Source: Rhodeus uyekii
Taxonomy: Eukaryota; Chordata; Actinopteri; Cypriniformes; Acheilognathidae
Direction of reading: 5' to 3'
DNA: 64,000 nt
Assembly (NCBI GenBank): GCA_037043235.1
Contig: JAWRVZ010000102.1
Coordinates: forward strand, 290,001 to 354,000
Shown here: piece after piece, positions 1 to 10,630 of the stretch
How positions within the stretch are numbered: position 1 is the stretch's first letter
Layout of the letters: the number at the start of each line of letters is the position of its first letter
The notes under the pieces: model-generated
The model's database searches: none
What the model was told of the DNA's origin: nothing
Seen by the model: the letters and a program-made list of their open reading frames with translations, nothing else
Position numbers and translations under genes: made by a program

Positions 1-1088
1 TCATCCTCATACAATTTATGCGCTGTCTTCTTCATTTCTTCCACAGCATGACCCACAGCTCCTTCTGCTTCATCCTCGGCCGGAACAAAGGTGCAGCACT
101 GATCCCCCACCATGGCACAGACACCTCCTTTGTCTGCGAGTAACATGTCCAGTGCCAGGCGGTTTTGCATGGTCATCAGGCGCAGGGCACCTAGTTCTTT
201 TCTTACACCGTCCATTCCTTCAGTGGTGTCGTTGACAAATTTCGCTAGTCGATAATGCAGGACCTCAATGTGAGTCCACTGTTGCACAGTTCCCATGGAA
301 GAGAACATGGAGGTCCACCACCTTGTCCAGTGAGTGGTCAGGCGATGCTCAGTGGGAACCTCATCCATTGATAAGTCTCTCTTGTGATGACGTGTGGGTC
401 GATGCTGGTTGATCCGCTGAAATATCTGAACAGGGTAGGATAGTTGAATTGGGGCACAAAGGCCAGACCAGTTACCTGGAATGTCCTTAAACAATGCTTT
501 AGGCCCACAATACCACCACCAATCAATATCTAAACTGAAAGTGCTAGCTACCAAACCACTGCCGGGTCGAACTCTAGTTGTCCAGAAATCTTTCAGATCG
601 CTAACGTGCGCAGTGTCCCATATAACGCGAATTGTGGTGGTGTTTCGTTCGACCACCTGGAGGCACTGTCCCTTAGTTACCTTTCCATGTGGGTCGGATT
701 CATTCAGGCTTTTGCCTCTATAACAGGCACTAAAATTAAATTTTGGTGGAAAAACGGGGTGTATTCGGATGTGTTCGTGCAAGAAGGGACGGGCAGGCTT
801 GCTCGTATTGACCCTCCATTCCCCGCACCCGTCTGGAACATCCCGTCTCCACACCTTATCATTTCCTCCTGGCCATACATATCGCTTAACACAGCTTGTG
901 TTCATGTGGTCCTGTGATAGTACAGACATTGATACGCTTACTACAGATGACATTACTTTCTGACAAACATAACATGATTCGTTGGTGTGCATTCGAGCAG
1001 TGAAGTTGGCATATTGCCAAAACAGATTATCAGTTGGTTTCACAGCGAGAGCTGGAGCAACGAAAAACAATAAACAATACATATGCAT
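1..1088 (-). CDS. env: Endogenous retroviral envelope protein, open to the window edge
   Basis: The frame runs from an ATG at 1088 to the window edge with no stop, 362 codons, so the 3' end lies outside. It begins with a short hydrophobic signal peptide. The surface subunit is Cys- and sequon-rich and ends with a conserved Cys-Gly and Cys-Ala block (about 440-530). A basic R-x-x-K-R furin-type site lies at 378-392. The transmembrane subunit then shows the conserved segment before a C-x6-CC motif (117-119 and 93-98), as in gamma-type Env proteins. I see no clear hydrophobic fusion peptide directly after the cleavage site. A splice acceptor lies one base before the ATG. In family terms this is a trimeric class I membrane glycoprotein. 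Gag and Pol of the same provirus are broken, so an open Env is notable. Whether the anchor and tail are intact cannot be seen. Confidence 0.88.
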   Translation of the reverse strand, partial: MHMYCLLFFVAPALAVKPTDNLFWQYANFTARMHTNESCYVCQKVMSSVVSVSMSVLSQDHMNTSCVKRYVWPGGNDKVWRRDVPDGCGEWRVNTSKPARPFLHEHIRIHPVFPPKFNFSACYRGKSLNESDPHGKVTKGQCLQVVERNTTTIRVIWDTAHVSDLKDFWTTRVRPGSGLVASTFSLDIDWWWYCGPKALFKDIPGNWSGLCAPIQLSYPVQIFQRINQHRPTRHHKRDLSMDEVPTEHRLTTHWTRWWTSMFSSMGTVQQWTHIEVLHYRLAKFVNDTTEGMDGVRKELGALRLMTMQNRLALDMLLADKGGVCAMVGDQCCTFVPAEDEAEGAVGHAVEEMKKTAHKLYED

Positions 1089-1089
1089 T

Positions 1090-1110
1090 CTGAAATTAGA
1101 CAATAATCAA
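1090..1110 (-). promoter_or_regulatory. Likely env splice acceptor
   Basis: Read on the minus strand, a short pyrimidine-rich stretch ends in TTTCAG, with AG at 1091-1090, and the env ATG follows after a single A. With the leader donor near 4244 this is the arrangement expected for a spliced subgenomic env mRNA. The pyrimidine tract is weak, but TGATTATTGATT-like branch-point sequence lies just upstream. Inferred from sequence only. Confidence 0.6.
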
Positions 1111-1555
1111 TAATCAATGATAATGATAACAAATAATATCATGCAAAATGTCGACAAAGCAAAAAAATGATAAAGGATATGCGCTGCCGAGTGTTATGTC
1201 ATACAGCAGTGCTGCGTGTTCAGCTCCCGTCTACTGATGCAATAACAGAGGGTCAGCAAAATAAAAGAAACAGTTGTGAGCAGATAGATCGTGGTCAGTC
1301 CTTAGTCAGTCCAGCTTTACGCAACGCCCCAGCCTCTCCGTCCTCTGACGCGGCGGTGACCCCTCTTTGACAGTTCCTACCCCAAGAGGCCTAAGCCCCT
1401 CCGTCCCTTGACGCAGTAGTGAACTCCCTTGGACAGATCCCGCTCAAGTGGCCCCCTGTTCGGGTATCAGGCGTCTCTAATAAATCCGGATAAAACATAA
1501 TTACTTTTGCACTACTGTCTATTGCTCCTTTCCTCCCGGTATCTGTAACACAAAA
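1110..1555 (-). other. Non-coding stretch between pol and env
   Basis: There is no convincing reading frame between the integrase stop and the env splice acceptor. The stretch includes two imperfect head-to-tail copies of a ~61-bp unit at about 1330-1391 and 1391-1452; the shared core is CTCCGTCC-x-TGACGC. In compact gammaretroviruses pol and env normally overlap, so a separated env is more like larger fish retroviruses. The function of the repeat is unknown. Confidence 0.5.
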
Positions 1556-3125
1556 TCAGTTAGTCTTGTGTCCCGGGGCTCTCCTTAGTCGTGTAGCGTG
1601 GATCCACTGTGGAAAAGACTCAGTTAATACTGCAGTTCGAGTTACAGCCACAATTTTGGTGGGGGTGCTAAATTTTGGTGCCTCAATAGGGTCCCCCATT
1701 TTTAAGAATTGTTTGACCATTACCTCATCTCCAACTTGAAAGGGATGGGTGGGGTCCAATGGGAGTGGTGCAGAACTCGAATGCATTTTTCTCCAGTTTT
1801 CATGGAGTACTTCACACAATAACCTAGAATATTCACCCAGGGGCACATCACATCCCACACCTCCCAACGTTCCGGCCCCTCTCCAGGGGGCTGGGAATGG
1901 TCTTCCCATTATCATTTCATATGGGGACAGCCCTTTTAACCCTTTGTGGGGGGCCATCCTCATTTCAGCCAATACAATAGGTAACAATGACGGCCAATTA
2001 CTGTGGTCTGCGGAATGCATTGCTTTGCGTAATTTATCTTTGATGGTTCTATTAACCCTTTCCACAATACCAGACGACTGTGGATGATAAGGAATGTGGT
2101 GTTGCCAATCAATTTGTAGTTGTTTTGTCACGTCCATTAGGACTTTGGCCACGAAAGCAGGTCCTCTATCAGAGTCAATGGCTAACGGTATGCCATACCT
2201 GGGTATTATTTCGCGTGTTAAATGTGTGACCACTGTTTTTGCATCCTCTTTCGAGCAAGGAAAAGCCTCCACCCATCTAGAAAATTTGTCTACAAAAACT
2301 AGTAGATACTTATACGGGCCCTTCTTGGGGAGGTGAGTGAAATCAACCTGCCATTGCTGTAGAGGGCTTTCAGGTAAAGGTAGAATCTGATGTTTTGATA
2401 TTGGTTTCGAATTGTTACTCATTGCACACGTAACACAGCGGTCTAACGTGTCTTTCACTTTTGCTGCTAGGCCTTTTATACATAAAAATCGATCCATTTC
2501 CTCATATACCCCTCTTTGGCCGCGGTGTGTGACACCATGGAACTCCCAGATAAGGAAGTATGCACACGAGGCTGGCACACAAACGCGGCCAAGAGTGTCT
2601 ACCATGACACCATTTGTGTTTGCTGTAGCGCCTAAATCCGTCCAGTGGTGGCGGTCGTCGTCAGAGGCAGCCTGTTGGATGGCTACAAGATCAGTGTTAG
2701 GAATAATTCCACATGTCATAACGTGAGGTGTGTGCGAGGCAGCAGCAACATTCAACCAAGGGGGAAACCGGCCAGAATGTGCCCCCTCTTTGGCAGCTTT
2801 ATCAGCTAATGCGTTACCTCTAACCTCACTGGTGTCTAGTGTTGAATGACCTTTAGTTTTAATTATTGATAAACGTTTAGGGAGTCGACATGCTTGTATT
2901 AAATCCATTACCAGGGAGCTATGTGCTATTGGTTTACCATCAGCTGCAACAAATCCTCTAGTGGCCCAAATTTGGCCAAAATCATGTGCTACACCAAAAG
3001 CATACCTACTATCTGTATATATGTTGACGTCCTGATCCTCGGCTAAGATGCAGGCACGAGTCAGGGCAACCAGCTCTGCTGCTTGAGCGGATGCAAAAGG
3101 CAGGGCTGCAGACTCAAGAACAGTG
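1556..3125 (-). pseudogene. pol: Truncated retroviral pol: RNase H plus integrase
   Basis: An open frame continues from the deletion junction near 3125 to a stop at 1556. The first part is RNase H lacking its N-terminus: the AEL, TDSRYA and ADKAA blocks are visible, but the first catalytic Asp is missing. Counting from the internal ATG at 2908, integrase follows with an HHCC zinc motif (H124, H128, C158, C161) and a DD35E triad (D189, D247, E283), then a C-terminal domain. The integrase therefore looks complete. Protease and reverse transcriptase are absent, removed by the deletion that joins gag to RNase H, so no independent replication is possible from this copy. The family is gamma/epsilon-like, with closest resemblance judged by eye. 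Confidence 0.88.
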
Positions 3126-4118
3126 TTAGATATTTTTTAGCTGTTTGTCTAGTTCTTTCAACATATTCGCGGTGTCGTCCCGCCATTTGAATGTAGTAAT
3201 GGTTTTAGTTCGCCTCGTTTCCCTTTCCTCCTCATCAGCTCGCTCTTCCTTTACCTGATCAACTTTATCGTTCTCGGGGGCAAGCGCCGGCACGGCTGCT
3301 ACCAGACTATCTTCGTTATATGCATCGCCGAGTTTGAATTGCAGGATAAACCTATAATCCGCTCCCGTTAACTGACAGTGTCGTGAAGCTTTGATGAGCA
3401 TATCAACGAACTGGACGGGTTTCGAAGGCGATGGCAGCATGTCTATTATGTCTTTCAGTGCGCTGACGGAGGGCGGTGTGACGTTAACTTTATTACCGCG
3501 CTGCGCCCAAACGGCAGCCACATTTAATTTCGGTGGGTCAATTTCGGATCCCGAGTTGGGACCTGCATCGTCATCATAATCATTATCTGTATCATCATCG
3601 TCGTTACTCGGTTTCATAGATTTCCTTTTTTTGTCATAAGTTACGGGCGGCGCGTTCGGTGCGCTCGGTTCAGATTTAGAGATACAGGCGGTATTAATAC
3701 TCGGTGGACCATACGGCGGTGGCGGACATTTCGTTGGCTTGAAAGCAGGATATTCAGTCAATGTGGTCGGTTTTTTTTCCTTCAAAGGTTTTGGTACAGT
3801 TTTTAACACTGCTTTAGGAACATAAGCGCCAGTTTTACTGCGCCAGATGTCAGCCATTTTGTACCATATATCATACCCCGCGCGCATATATGTAAAATCC
3901 CACTTTGGATCGCCTTGGTTACCATATGTCAAATTATATGCGGTCTGTAGGAAACCTGGATCAAACGTTCCCTCTCGTGGGTAACTCCGCCACTGACTAC
4001 CTTCTGTCCAACCAGCCAAATTATCTATATACGGATTAGTGTAATAACCCCAACCACAACATTCCATCCATGCTATTGGAGTTTCACTTGGGTCCGGTTT
4101 AGGATATGATTGCCCCAT
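3126..4118 (-). pseudogene. gag: Truncated retroviral gag (matrix to mid-capsid)
   Basis: 330 codons from an ATG whose product starts Met-Gly-Gln, the usual myristoylation start of a retroviral matrix protein. The matrix-like region is rich in Trp and Tyr. A PPPY late-domain motif lies at residues 133-136, which in related viruses recruits NEDD4-type ligases for budding. An acidic Asp-rich stretch follows at about 172-185, and capsid-like sequence starts near residue 205. The frame then ends abruptly at a TAA that abuts RNase H coding sequence. Late capsid, nucleocapsid, protease and RT are missing, so this is an internal deletion, not a natural gag end. It lies 138 bp downstream of the primer-binding site. 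Confidence 0.82.
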
Positions 4119-4240
4119 TATATTACCTCAATGGCCAGGCACTGACGCACACAGATTCAAAATTACGTTTACCGTACAAAACTGTAATTTTTCCCAATTC
4201 AGCGATCTATTCAGAACAGGCAGTGAATTTAAATAATCTC

Positions 4241-4250
4241 TTACCTGTCT
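4241..4250 (-). promoter_or_regulatory. Retroviral leader splice donor
   Basis: On the minus strand the leader reads AGACAG|GTAAGAG, with GT at 4244-4243, just downstream of the primer-binding site. It is a near-consensus donor and the natural partner of the env acceptor at 1091-1090. Confidence 0.65.
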
Positions 4251-4256
4251 GGATAG

Positions 4257-4274
4257 ATCCCGGACGAGCCCCCA
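4257..4274 (-). other. Primer-binding site for tRNA-Pro
   Basis: The minus strand reads TGGGGGCTCGTCCGGGAT, identical over 18 nt to the tRNA-Pro primer-binding site of murine leukaemia-type viruses. It sits just inside the LTR and fixes the orientation and 5' end of the provirus. Confidence 0.93.
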
Positions 4275-4412
4275 AAACACTGTTAGAAATTAAAACACTG
4301 TTAGAAATTCTTCAGCGTCTTTGTGTGCCTCAGTCTCTGCTCATCAAGGAGTCACCCCAGGATCCTGGGAGAGTGCAAGCTCAATGAACCAAACGAAGTC
4401 AATCAGTACTGG

Positions 4413-4418
4413 TTTATT
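4413..4418 (-). terminator. Polyadenylation signal in the LTR
   Basis: AATAAA on the minus strand, about 45 bp downstream of the TATA-like element. That fits the R region of the LTR. It is in the sense direction of astn1, so it could also end host transcripts early. Confidence 0.6.
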
Positions 4419-4511
4419 CAGAATGCAGCTCTCAAAATAACAGGCAAAAACACTCAGTATTTGTACCCTTTCTTAAGGGCGAGACACACTAGAAAAACAG
4501 AAAAGCAACTC

Positions 4512-4802
4512 CATATATGGTATCATTCAGTCAGAAAACAGTAACTCTCCACATAGCAGTAATTCTCTACATAGCAGTTTGTAAACGAGAACAGCCTGGA
4601 GCGCAGAAACCGGGTGCAGTGCAATATGGTATCATACAGCCAGAAAACAGTAATTCTCCACATAGCAGTTTGTAAACGAGAACAGCCTGGAGCGCAGAAA
4701 CCGGGTGCAGTGCAATATGGTATCATACAGCCAGAAAACAGTAATTCTCCACATAGCAGTTTGTAAACGAGAACAGCCTGGAGCGCAGAAACCGGGTGCA
4801 GT
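4512..4802 (-). repeat. U3 enhancer-like tandem repeat, 91-bp unit x3
   Basis: Units at 4512-4620, 4621-4711 and 4712-4802. The last two are nearly identical at exactly 91 bp. The first carries an extra internal 18-bp copy of the segment containing CCACATAGCAG. Direct repeats of this kind in U3 are typical retroviral enhancers. Open frames across them are repeat artefacts. Confidence 0.85.
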
Positions 4803-4907
4803 GCAGCGGCCTGCAGCACACACACAAACTAAATTAACTGGTTTGTTAAAGTCATCTTAAGGAAACGTCATCTTTAAGTCATCTAAGAAAACGTCATCTT
4901 AATAACA

Positions 4908-7036
4908 TATATTTTCCTTCATCTCCCACCATACAATAACACAGTCTGAGCTCTGAGAAGAGTTCCAAAATGAAGAATAAAATGGTCAAATTAAATGGGT
5001 GGGACATGTGCTAATGGTTTAGGAGATGTTTTATTTTGTTGCATCCTTGGCAAATTTGAATGCCTTCATATTGGTTTGTTTTTCAAGAGCAAGTTGAGAG
5101 CTCAAGGTCATCCGACAATTTTACATTCAGCAAGCGTCATGCCATGTAGAGCAAAGCAGTTATTTGGCATGTTTTGCTTAGATTTTGAAATAGAAATAAT
5201 CAATCTCTTGTCCGTCTTTGAACAATGCCCTAATATATATGATTTTATAGATTTTATAGGTATACAAACAGACACACAAACACACACGCCTCTAATTAAC
5301 GAATAATTAAAAGCGTATATATTTTCATGGTGCCTCATAGAAAATTCAGATGAGAAAAATAATCAACTACCCCAAAATCATAACTGGAAAATCATTTGCT
5401 CAGCAACCTTTATAGGCTCCTATATAATTTCACCCTACAAAACCTTAATGCAATCAAGCAGTGATCACACAGTAAATCTTATTTGTACATGAGTGGTCTG
5501 AATAATTAAGTAATTAATGACAGGGACCCAATCTTTCAGCTGTTTACATGGACACCAAACACACAATCTATTTGTTTTTAACTACTGCACTGTCCTTCAT
5601 GAAGTAAGCATAATGCTTTGAGAAGAGAAAATTGTTTGGATCCCGTTGCTCACCTCAATGAGGTCGAATCATTTGCTGACTTCCTGCACGTTGCCTTTAG
5701 AATACTAATAACTATCTTTGTGGGGATATCAATGTCAGAGGCTGTTTGAGATAGGAGGCATGCAATATTCTTCAGCTTCTGAGGGATCATGCAGGGTTTG
5801 CTCGATAGAGGAGGTTTCCCGGAGCTCAGAGGAATCATTTTCTAACAGGGATCTTTCAGTAATCAGTGGCTTTGCCAAGAGAATGAACTAACCATTCAAA
5901 ACAATTTTCAAACTACTCTAATGTGCAATTACAGTATTTGAAATTCAAGCAGCAAAGAAAATCCAGCAAAGCCTGGAGCCCCCATATGTCATTTTTATCT
6001 TTTTATAGAATTAATGAGCCGTTTGTGCTATTCCTAAAAATATTTGCATACCAAACACTGAAATATTACAATAGCTCATTCATCCAAACAGTGTTCAGAA
6101 CTCTCCATTTATCTGAGCTGCACCACTAGTCATCACTACCTTTGCCATCACTACCATATTTACAAATATGGATTTTCCACTAATTATACTGAGTGTGTTT
6201 AATAGCTTTTAATATCCTTATGCCCTGAAGAGTCTTCGCTACGATTGTTCTTAGGGTAACTACTTCTGGGGATGACAGTAGCATAACGATTCGAGAGAGG
6301 AGAACCATGCAGCCAGGAGGCGTAACCACTAATTGACTGAAACTGAACAAATGTTATCTTGCTTTCCAACAAACTTTTCTTATCCAAGTAATGTTTTTTT
6401 TTCCACATCCTGCAGGACTCCGAGGTAAGATTGGAAGATAATAAATACATAAATATAATTGTAATTGTATACATGTAAAAAAAATGTAATTGTATGTATT
6501 ATTTTTGTATTACTGTATACTATTTTTGTATTATTGTATTACTTTGCAAGACTCAGAAGTTTGACATTATAAAAATATGATGATCTGACCCAAAGAATGA
6601 TTGTGTATTATTCATTGTGTAAAAAATATTTATGCATTTTTTTACACAAATACAATATTCAAATTCAATCATTTCCATTAGACTAATAATTAGAGCATTA
6701 TCAGTACAAAGACCAACGTGAATCACAAACAGAAGTTATTGTACTCGGTTATCGTGGAGAAACAGTGTAATTTAAAACGTGACGTGTGAAGAAAAAATTT
6801 AACAGAATGCTTTTATTGAGTGTTTCCAATTAAGCTGTAGTTTTCCTAAATCATGGAGAGGTGTGAATATATTATTTAATTGTTTAAATTAAGATTACAT
6901 AAAATTAGTCTTATAAAGATAATGAGACATTTCATTCCAAAATATTTTAAAAGGAATTTCCATCACAGAATGCTATTAAACAATAAGCAAATGTGACTTA
7001 GTTGTATCTTTACCCCACAATCCACAGGGTTGAAAA
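4908..7036. other. AT-rich intronic DNA, no gene seen
   Basis: No coding potential, RNA gene or recognisable element. It holds only short AT-rich low-complexity stretches, for example TATTTTTGTATTA repeats near 6495-6545. Presumed astn1 intron 2. Confidence 0.5.
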
Positions 7037-10000
7037 CATCTCAGGTTAACATTTTAACCATGGTTCCCTGAAAACAGGGAACTAGACACTGCATCCCCTA
7101 GGGGTCGCTTTGGGGAATACCATCGGTATGACAGGTGTCTGAAGCATTAATCCAACCATTATAATGAACTTGTCATAGGCCAGCAACTGCCTATGACGTC
7201 ACCACAGGTGCGACTGCAGGTATAAAAGAGGCACCTGAACAGTACATCGTCCACTTCTTATCTGAAGGAGACACCAGAGGCATGGCCGAAGCATGGCAAA
7301 GGGAGGCAGTGTCTCATTCTCTGTTCTCAGGGAACCATGGTTACAATGGTAACCTGAGACAGTCCCTCCCCTCAATGCTGCATCTCTAAGGGATCGCTTT
7401 GGGGAACGGAATACCAACGGCATCATGCTGAAGGACATGACTGCACTTAATAGGCAAAAGCCAGCAGTAAAAGAACCCTTGGGGAACTGTACCAATGACC
7501 TGTAGCGATCCGGGCCAGGACTACTACAGAATGGAGGTCTCAAAGCACTGGGGCTCACTCTAACAGAGTGGCTGGGCTATTGGCCAGAACTTTACAGCTG
7601 TTCTTCTGGTCTATAGAAGGGAACCACACTCAATACTGGTGGCACAGCAAGGGGGTTTGGAAGAACCACTTTTCTTATAAGCGGAGCTGACCGGAATGGA
7701 GGCGGCTTGTCTTGGCCTGATGACGCTCGCATAGTCTAGCTCCACTGCCCTCGTGCCAACCCAAGTCACTTGGGTTCAAGCAAGAACTGAGGTGCAGTGC
7801 CACTTTGCTCAAGGAAGTGGGGCCTAACCTCCCAAAGGGTACAGTTTCAAGGTGATAAACTCTGAAACTCCTGTACTTCACCAAGAACGCAACGGGGGCT
7901 TTCAGGGTGGAAGCGAGAATGACAACCTTACAAACCTTTTTCCCTCACCTGCTACTCACTAAGGTCGCCAAGCAGAGCTCTGTGAAGCTGAGACCTCAGT
8001 AAAGAAAACTCTCTTATTGAGAGGAGGCATACTATGCCATGGCGAGGAGGCTTAGCCATAGTGAGCTCGGAGAGCAGCTAGTGGGAATAGCCCTCTCAAA
8101 TCCCAGGCAGCTGCATGGAGGCTAGGCTGAGCCAATGACTTGCAAGAAGGTGCGACTGTGGGAGCATAGGGGAGCAGAAGGTCTTCTAGTGCTAGGTATA
8201 ACTCTCTTGAGAGGAGCTAGCTGCTAGACTCCTCACAAGCTCAGGAGTCGGCATGGCTTACGAACACTCAGGAGTGTCTACAATGGGATGTTTGGTTTTG
8301 GAGGTCAGGTACAGGATATAGCAGGATGCACCGAGTGCAGACCTTCCCAATTCTGGATGGTTTCCCCAATTCACTTGTGAACTGGGACAATGCACAGCAC
8401 AAGCAATTTATTGCCATCAGTGTGCAGACCACTCTGTACTATAGGCCGTTTGCGAGGAGTGATGCCCCAGCCGCAGCTAAAGGGAATGAAGGGTACAGTG
8501 GGTACCGGACTATGTGAAGACTTTATTGTTGTTGCTCACCTTGCAGACCTAGCATGTTAAGCTTAGGAGTGAAGGCTTCAGCCAAAACACACTCCTTTTT
8601 ACGCCAAAGGCTTAGGTGAGGGAGCTCAACTTGAACCTCCAACTCTAGCTATCTCTCGTGTAAACGGGCGGAGCTCAGGGAAATGGAGGCCTTGTAGAAA
8701 GAAGGCAGACTCTACTATTAAGAGAATGCCTGACAACTCTCCCTGCGCTTATGAAGCTCTGGGCGTGAAGGCCAAGCGCAACCAACCCTCTAAGGAGGCC
8801 AGCTACGGGGCCTACACTCTGGGTGCCGCCCGAGCGGAGCTAACGGGCACCTACACAGACAAACACTTTAACTTCTGAACATGCTGCTCTGGAAACATGC
8901 AGATTTAGCCTCAGTCACATCTTCTGCTGTGGCAACCAGGCTGAAGGGGGCGCTGGGTGTGTGAGGGAGAACTATAGTGGCAGAAAGGCATCCCTTGGGA
9001 CATATGAATATACCACTGGGCTACTACCTTTATACATAAACCAGGGGCAAGGCCTCCAAAAGGGGATAACTCTAAATGAGAGAAACAAACCTCTGCCGGA
9101 GATCGCTCTAGCTACCAGTTCTTGGCCAAAGGCCTCAGCTCTGCAACGCCCCAGGAGAGAGAGGGGGAGCAGAGGCTACCCTGAACTAAATAACGGCATG
9201 GACACCTTTCCGGGGGCTGGAAAGCACAAACCTAGAGAGTCCCAGGGCAGAGTTGCCTTGGACATGAGGTTATCTTACCGAGCTCTGATGATCAAGACCT
9301 AATAAAACGACTAAGTAAGAGGAGGTCTGAAAATGTAGAACACTGAGCAGACCAAGAGGATCATACAAAAATTTCTAAATTATCTCAAGAAAATCTAGTA
9401 GAAGAAGACCTGTTGCCGTGGCCAAGCTTAGTCTTGCTCCTCGGAGCATTGCAAATCACACACACACACTCAAACCTGTGTGAAGCGGCCAATCAGCCAG
9501 ACATCAGTACGGTAGAGTAAGATTACTCTAGCTGGAGAAAGATAAGTTGTTGGTGCCCCACAAGAGTGTGTGAGGGGTAGGGGCTGAAATTAATCAGCCT
9601 CTTAGCCACCAGGACGTGCATTTCGATGCTTGTCCCGGGCTGCTTCCTGGTGCTACCCCCAGGCTTCCATTCTTCTTGACTGCCTTTCACACGAGGGCAG
9701 GAGCGCACGAGAGGTGGCACTCGCCTTATGGCCCACTCACCAATACTAGAGCTGGGAGTGGCCGGCCCCCTGCATGGCCTGAGATCTGGTCCTCAGGGCA
9801 TTGAGGTGTGCAATATCTGAAATCTGCTGAGAGTGGCACTTGGTGGCACTATCTGCTTGGTATCATGGAGTGCCAGGTCTGCAGTGCAGCTCAGTGACTG
9901 CCTCAGGGAGGAGCCTCTTTTCCTGGTCTGCACTGGCTTGACTTGCTGCCATGTACTTAGCCATTCAGGTGCGTTGTCAGATGCTGCATCAAACATGGCA

Positions 10001-10445
10001 TGGGAGGGGCCTTCCACAGGGAAGCCTCACCCAGTGAGAGATAGCTAGCCAGAGACTCTCCCACCGGAGGCAGCTTCACGCAGCCATGCACTTACACGCC
10101 CTTCACATAGGCACATTTCGGGGTATGGTGTATATGTGCTGAGTATGGCTTTCCCCGTGATCTCCGCACCTCAGTGTGGAGCTGGGTTAGAAAGGAAAAG
10201 GGTTGCACGAGCCTTGCATTTTATGGATTGTGGGGAAGTGCTTATTCAAATGGCCAGGAGCGGTCGAATTCCTCACACTTCCACAGCAGCTTCTCTTATG
10301 AGTTTGTTGTGCGAGACATAACTGCCACCAGCTTGTCATATGTGTCAAGTTCATTGTCATAGTTGGATTAATGCTTCAGACACCTGTCATACTGGAGGTA
10401 TTGCCCAAAGCAACCCATAGGGGATGCGTAGTTGAGTTCCCTTTC
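7037..10445 (-). mobile_element. Decayed DIRS1-like retrotransposon with inverted ends
   Basis: The ends are inverted: about 7060-7165 matches the reverse complement of about 10330-10440, sharing the stretches GCATCCCCTA, ATGACAGGTGTCTGAAGC and TTAATCCAAC. The left border starts CATCTCAGG, as at the element near 56638. A second copy of the terminal motif (GGAACCATGGTTAC to GCTTTGGGGAAC) lies at 7319-7408, as DIRS elements carry near one end. The interior is heavily mutated. The minus strand at 9793-10017 has a weak match to the DIRS Gag segment seen at 19600-19800. No reverse transcriptase or recombinase frame survives. At 3.4 kb it is much shorter than a full DIRS element, so it is either deleted or non-autonomous. 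Confidence 0.7.
7221..7228 (+). promoter_or_regulatory. TATA box in the DIRS-like terminal repeat
   Basis: TATAAAAG lies 160 bp inside the left end, followed by GAGGCACC. DIRS terminal repeats carry promoters and the left end of the 18970 element has TATAAAGG in the same place. Activity is not implied. Confidence 0.45.
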
Positions 10446-10630
10446 GGGAGGGATATTTGCATAGTTGAAGAAACCCTTTAACCTTATTGGCATTTTGAAA
10501 GTGTTTGGAATTAATTTTGTTCAAATGTAAGGTATCATTTGAATGTTTTATATAATTTAATAATTGAAATGATTCTAAGGGAATTTGTCCAAGAATTAGT
10601 ACAGAAAACGTCAAGTACTGTGTTGCATAC

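Larger units (their letters stand above)
4281..4907 (-). mobile_element. 5' LTR of the endogenous retrovirus
   Basis: Best boundaries are TGTTA (4281) and TAACA (4907), a perfect 5-bp inverted pair giving 627 bp. A 6-bp gap separates it from the primer-binding site. On the minus strand, in order: U3 with three direct repeats, a TATA-like TACAAATA (about 4458-4465), then AATAAA at 4413-4418 and R/U5. An 18-bp tandem duplication (4274-4291, 4292-4309) straddles the U5 end, so the exact 3' border is uncertain. The matching 3' LTR must lie before position 1, so no target duplication can be read. Confidence 0.75.

Noticed and set aside
4523..4825. Cys-rich repetitive open frame in the first 5 kb
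   Set aside because: It reads through the 91-bp LTR repeats; the peptide repeat is only the DNA repeat.
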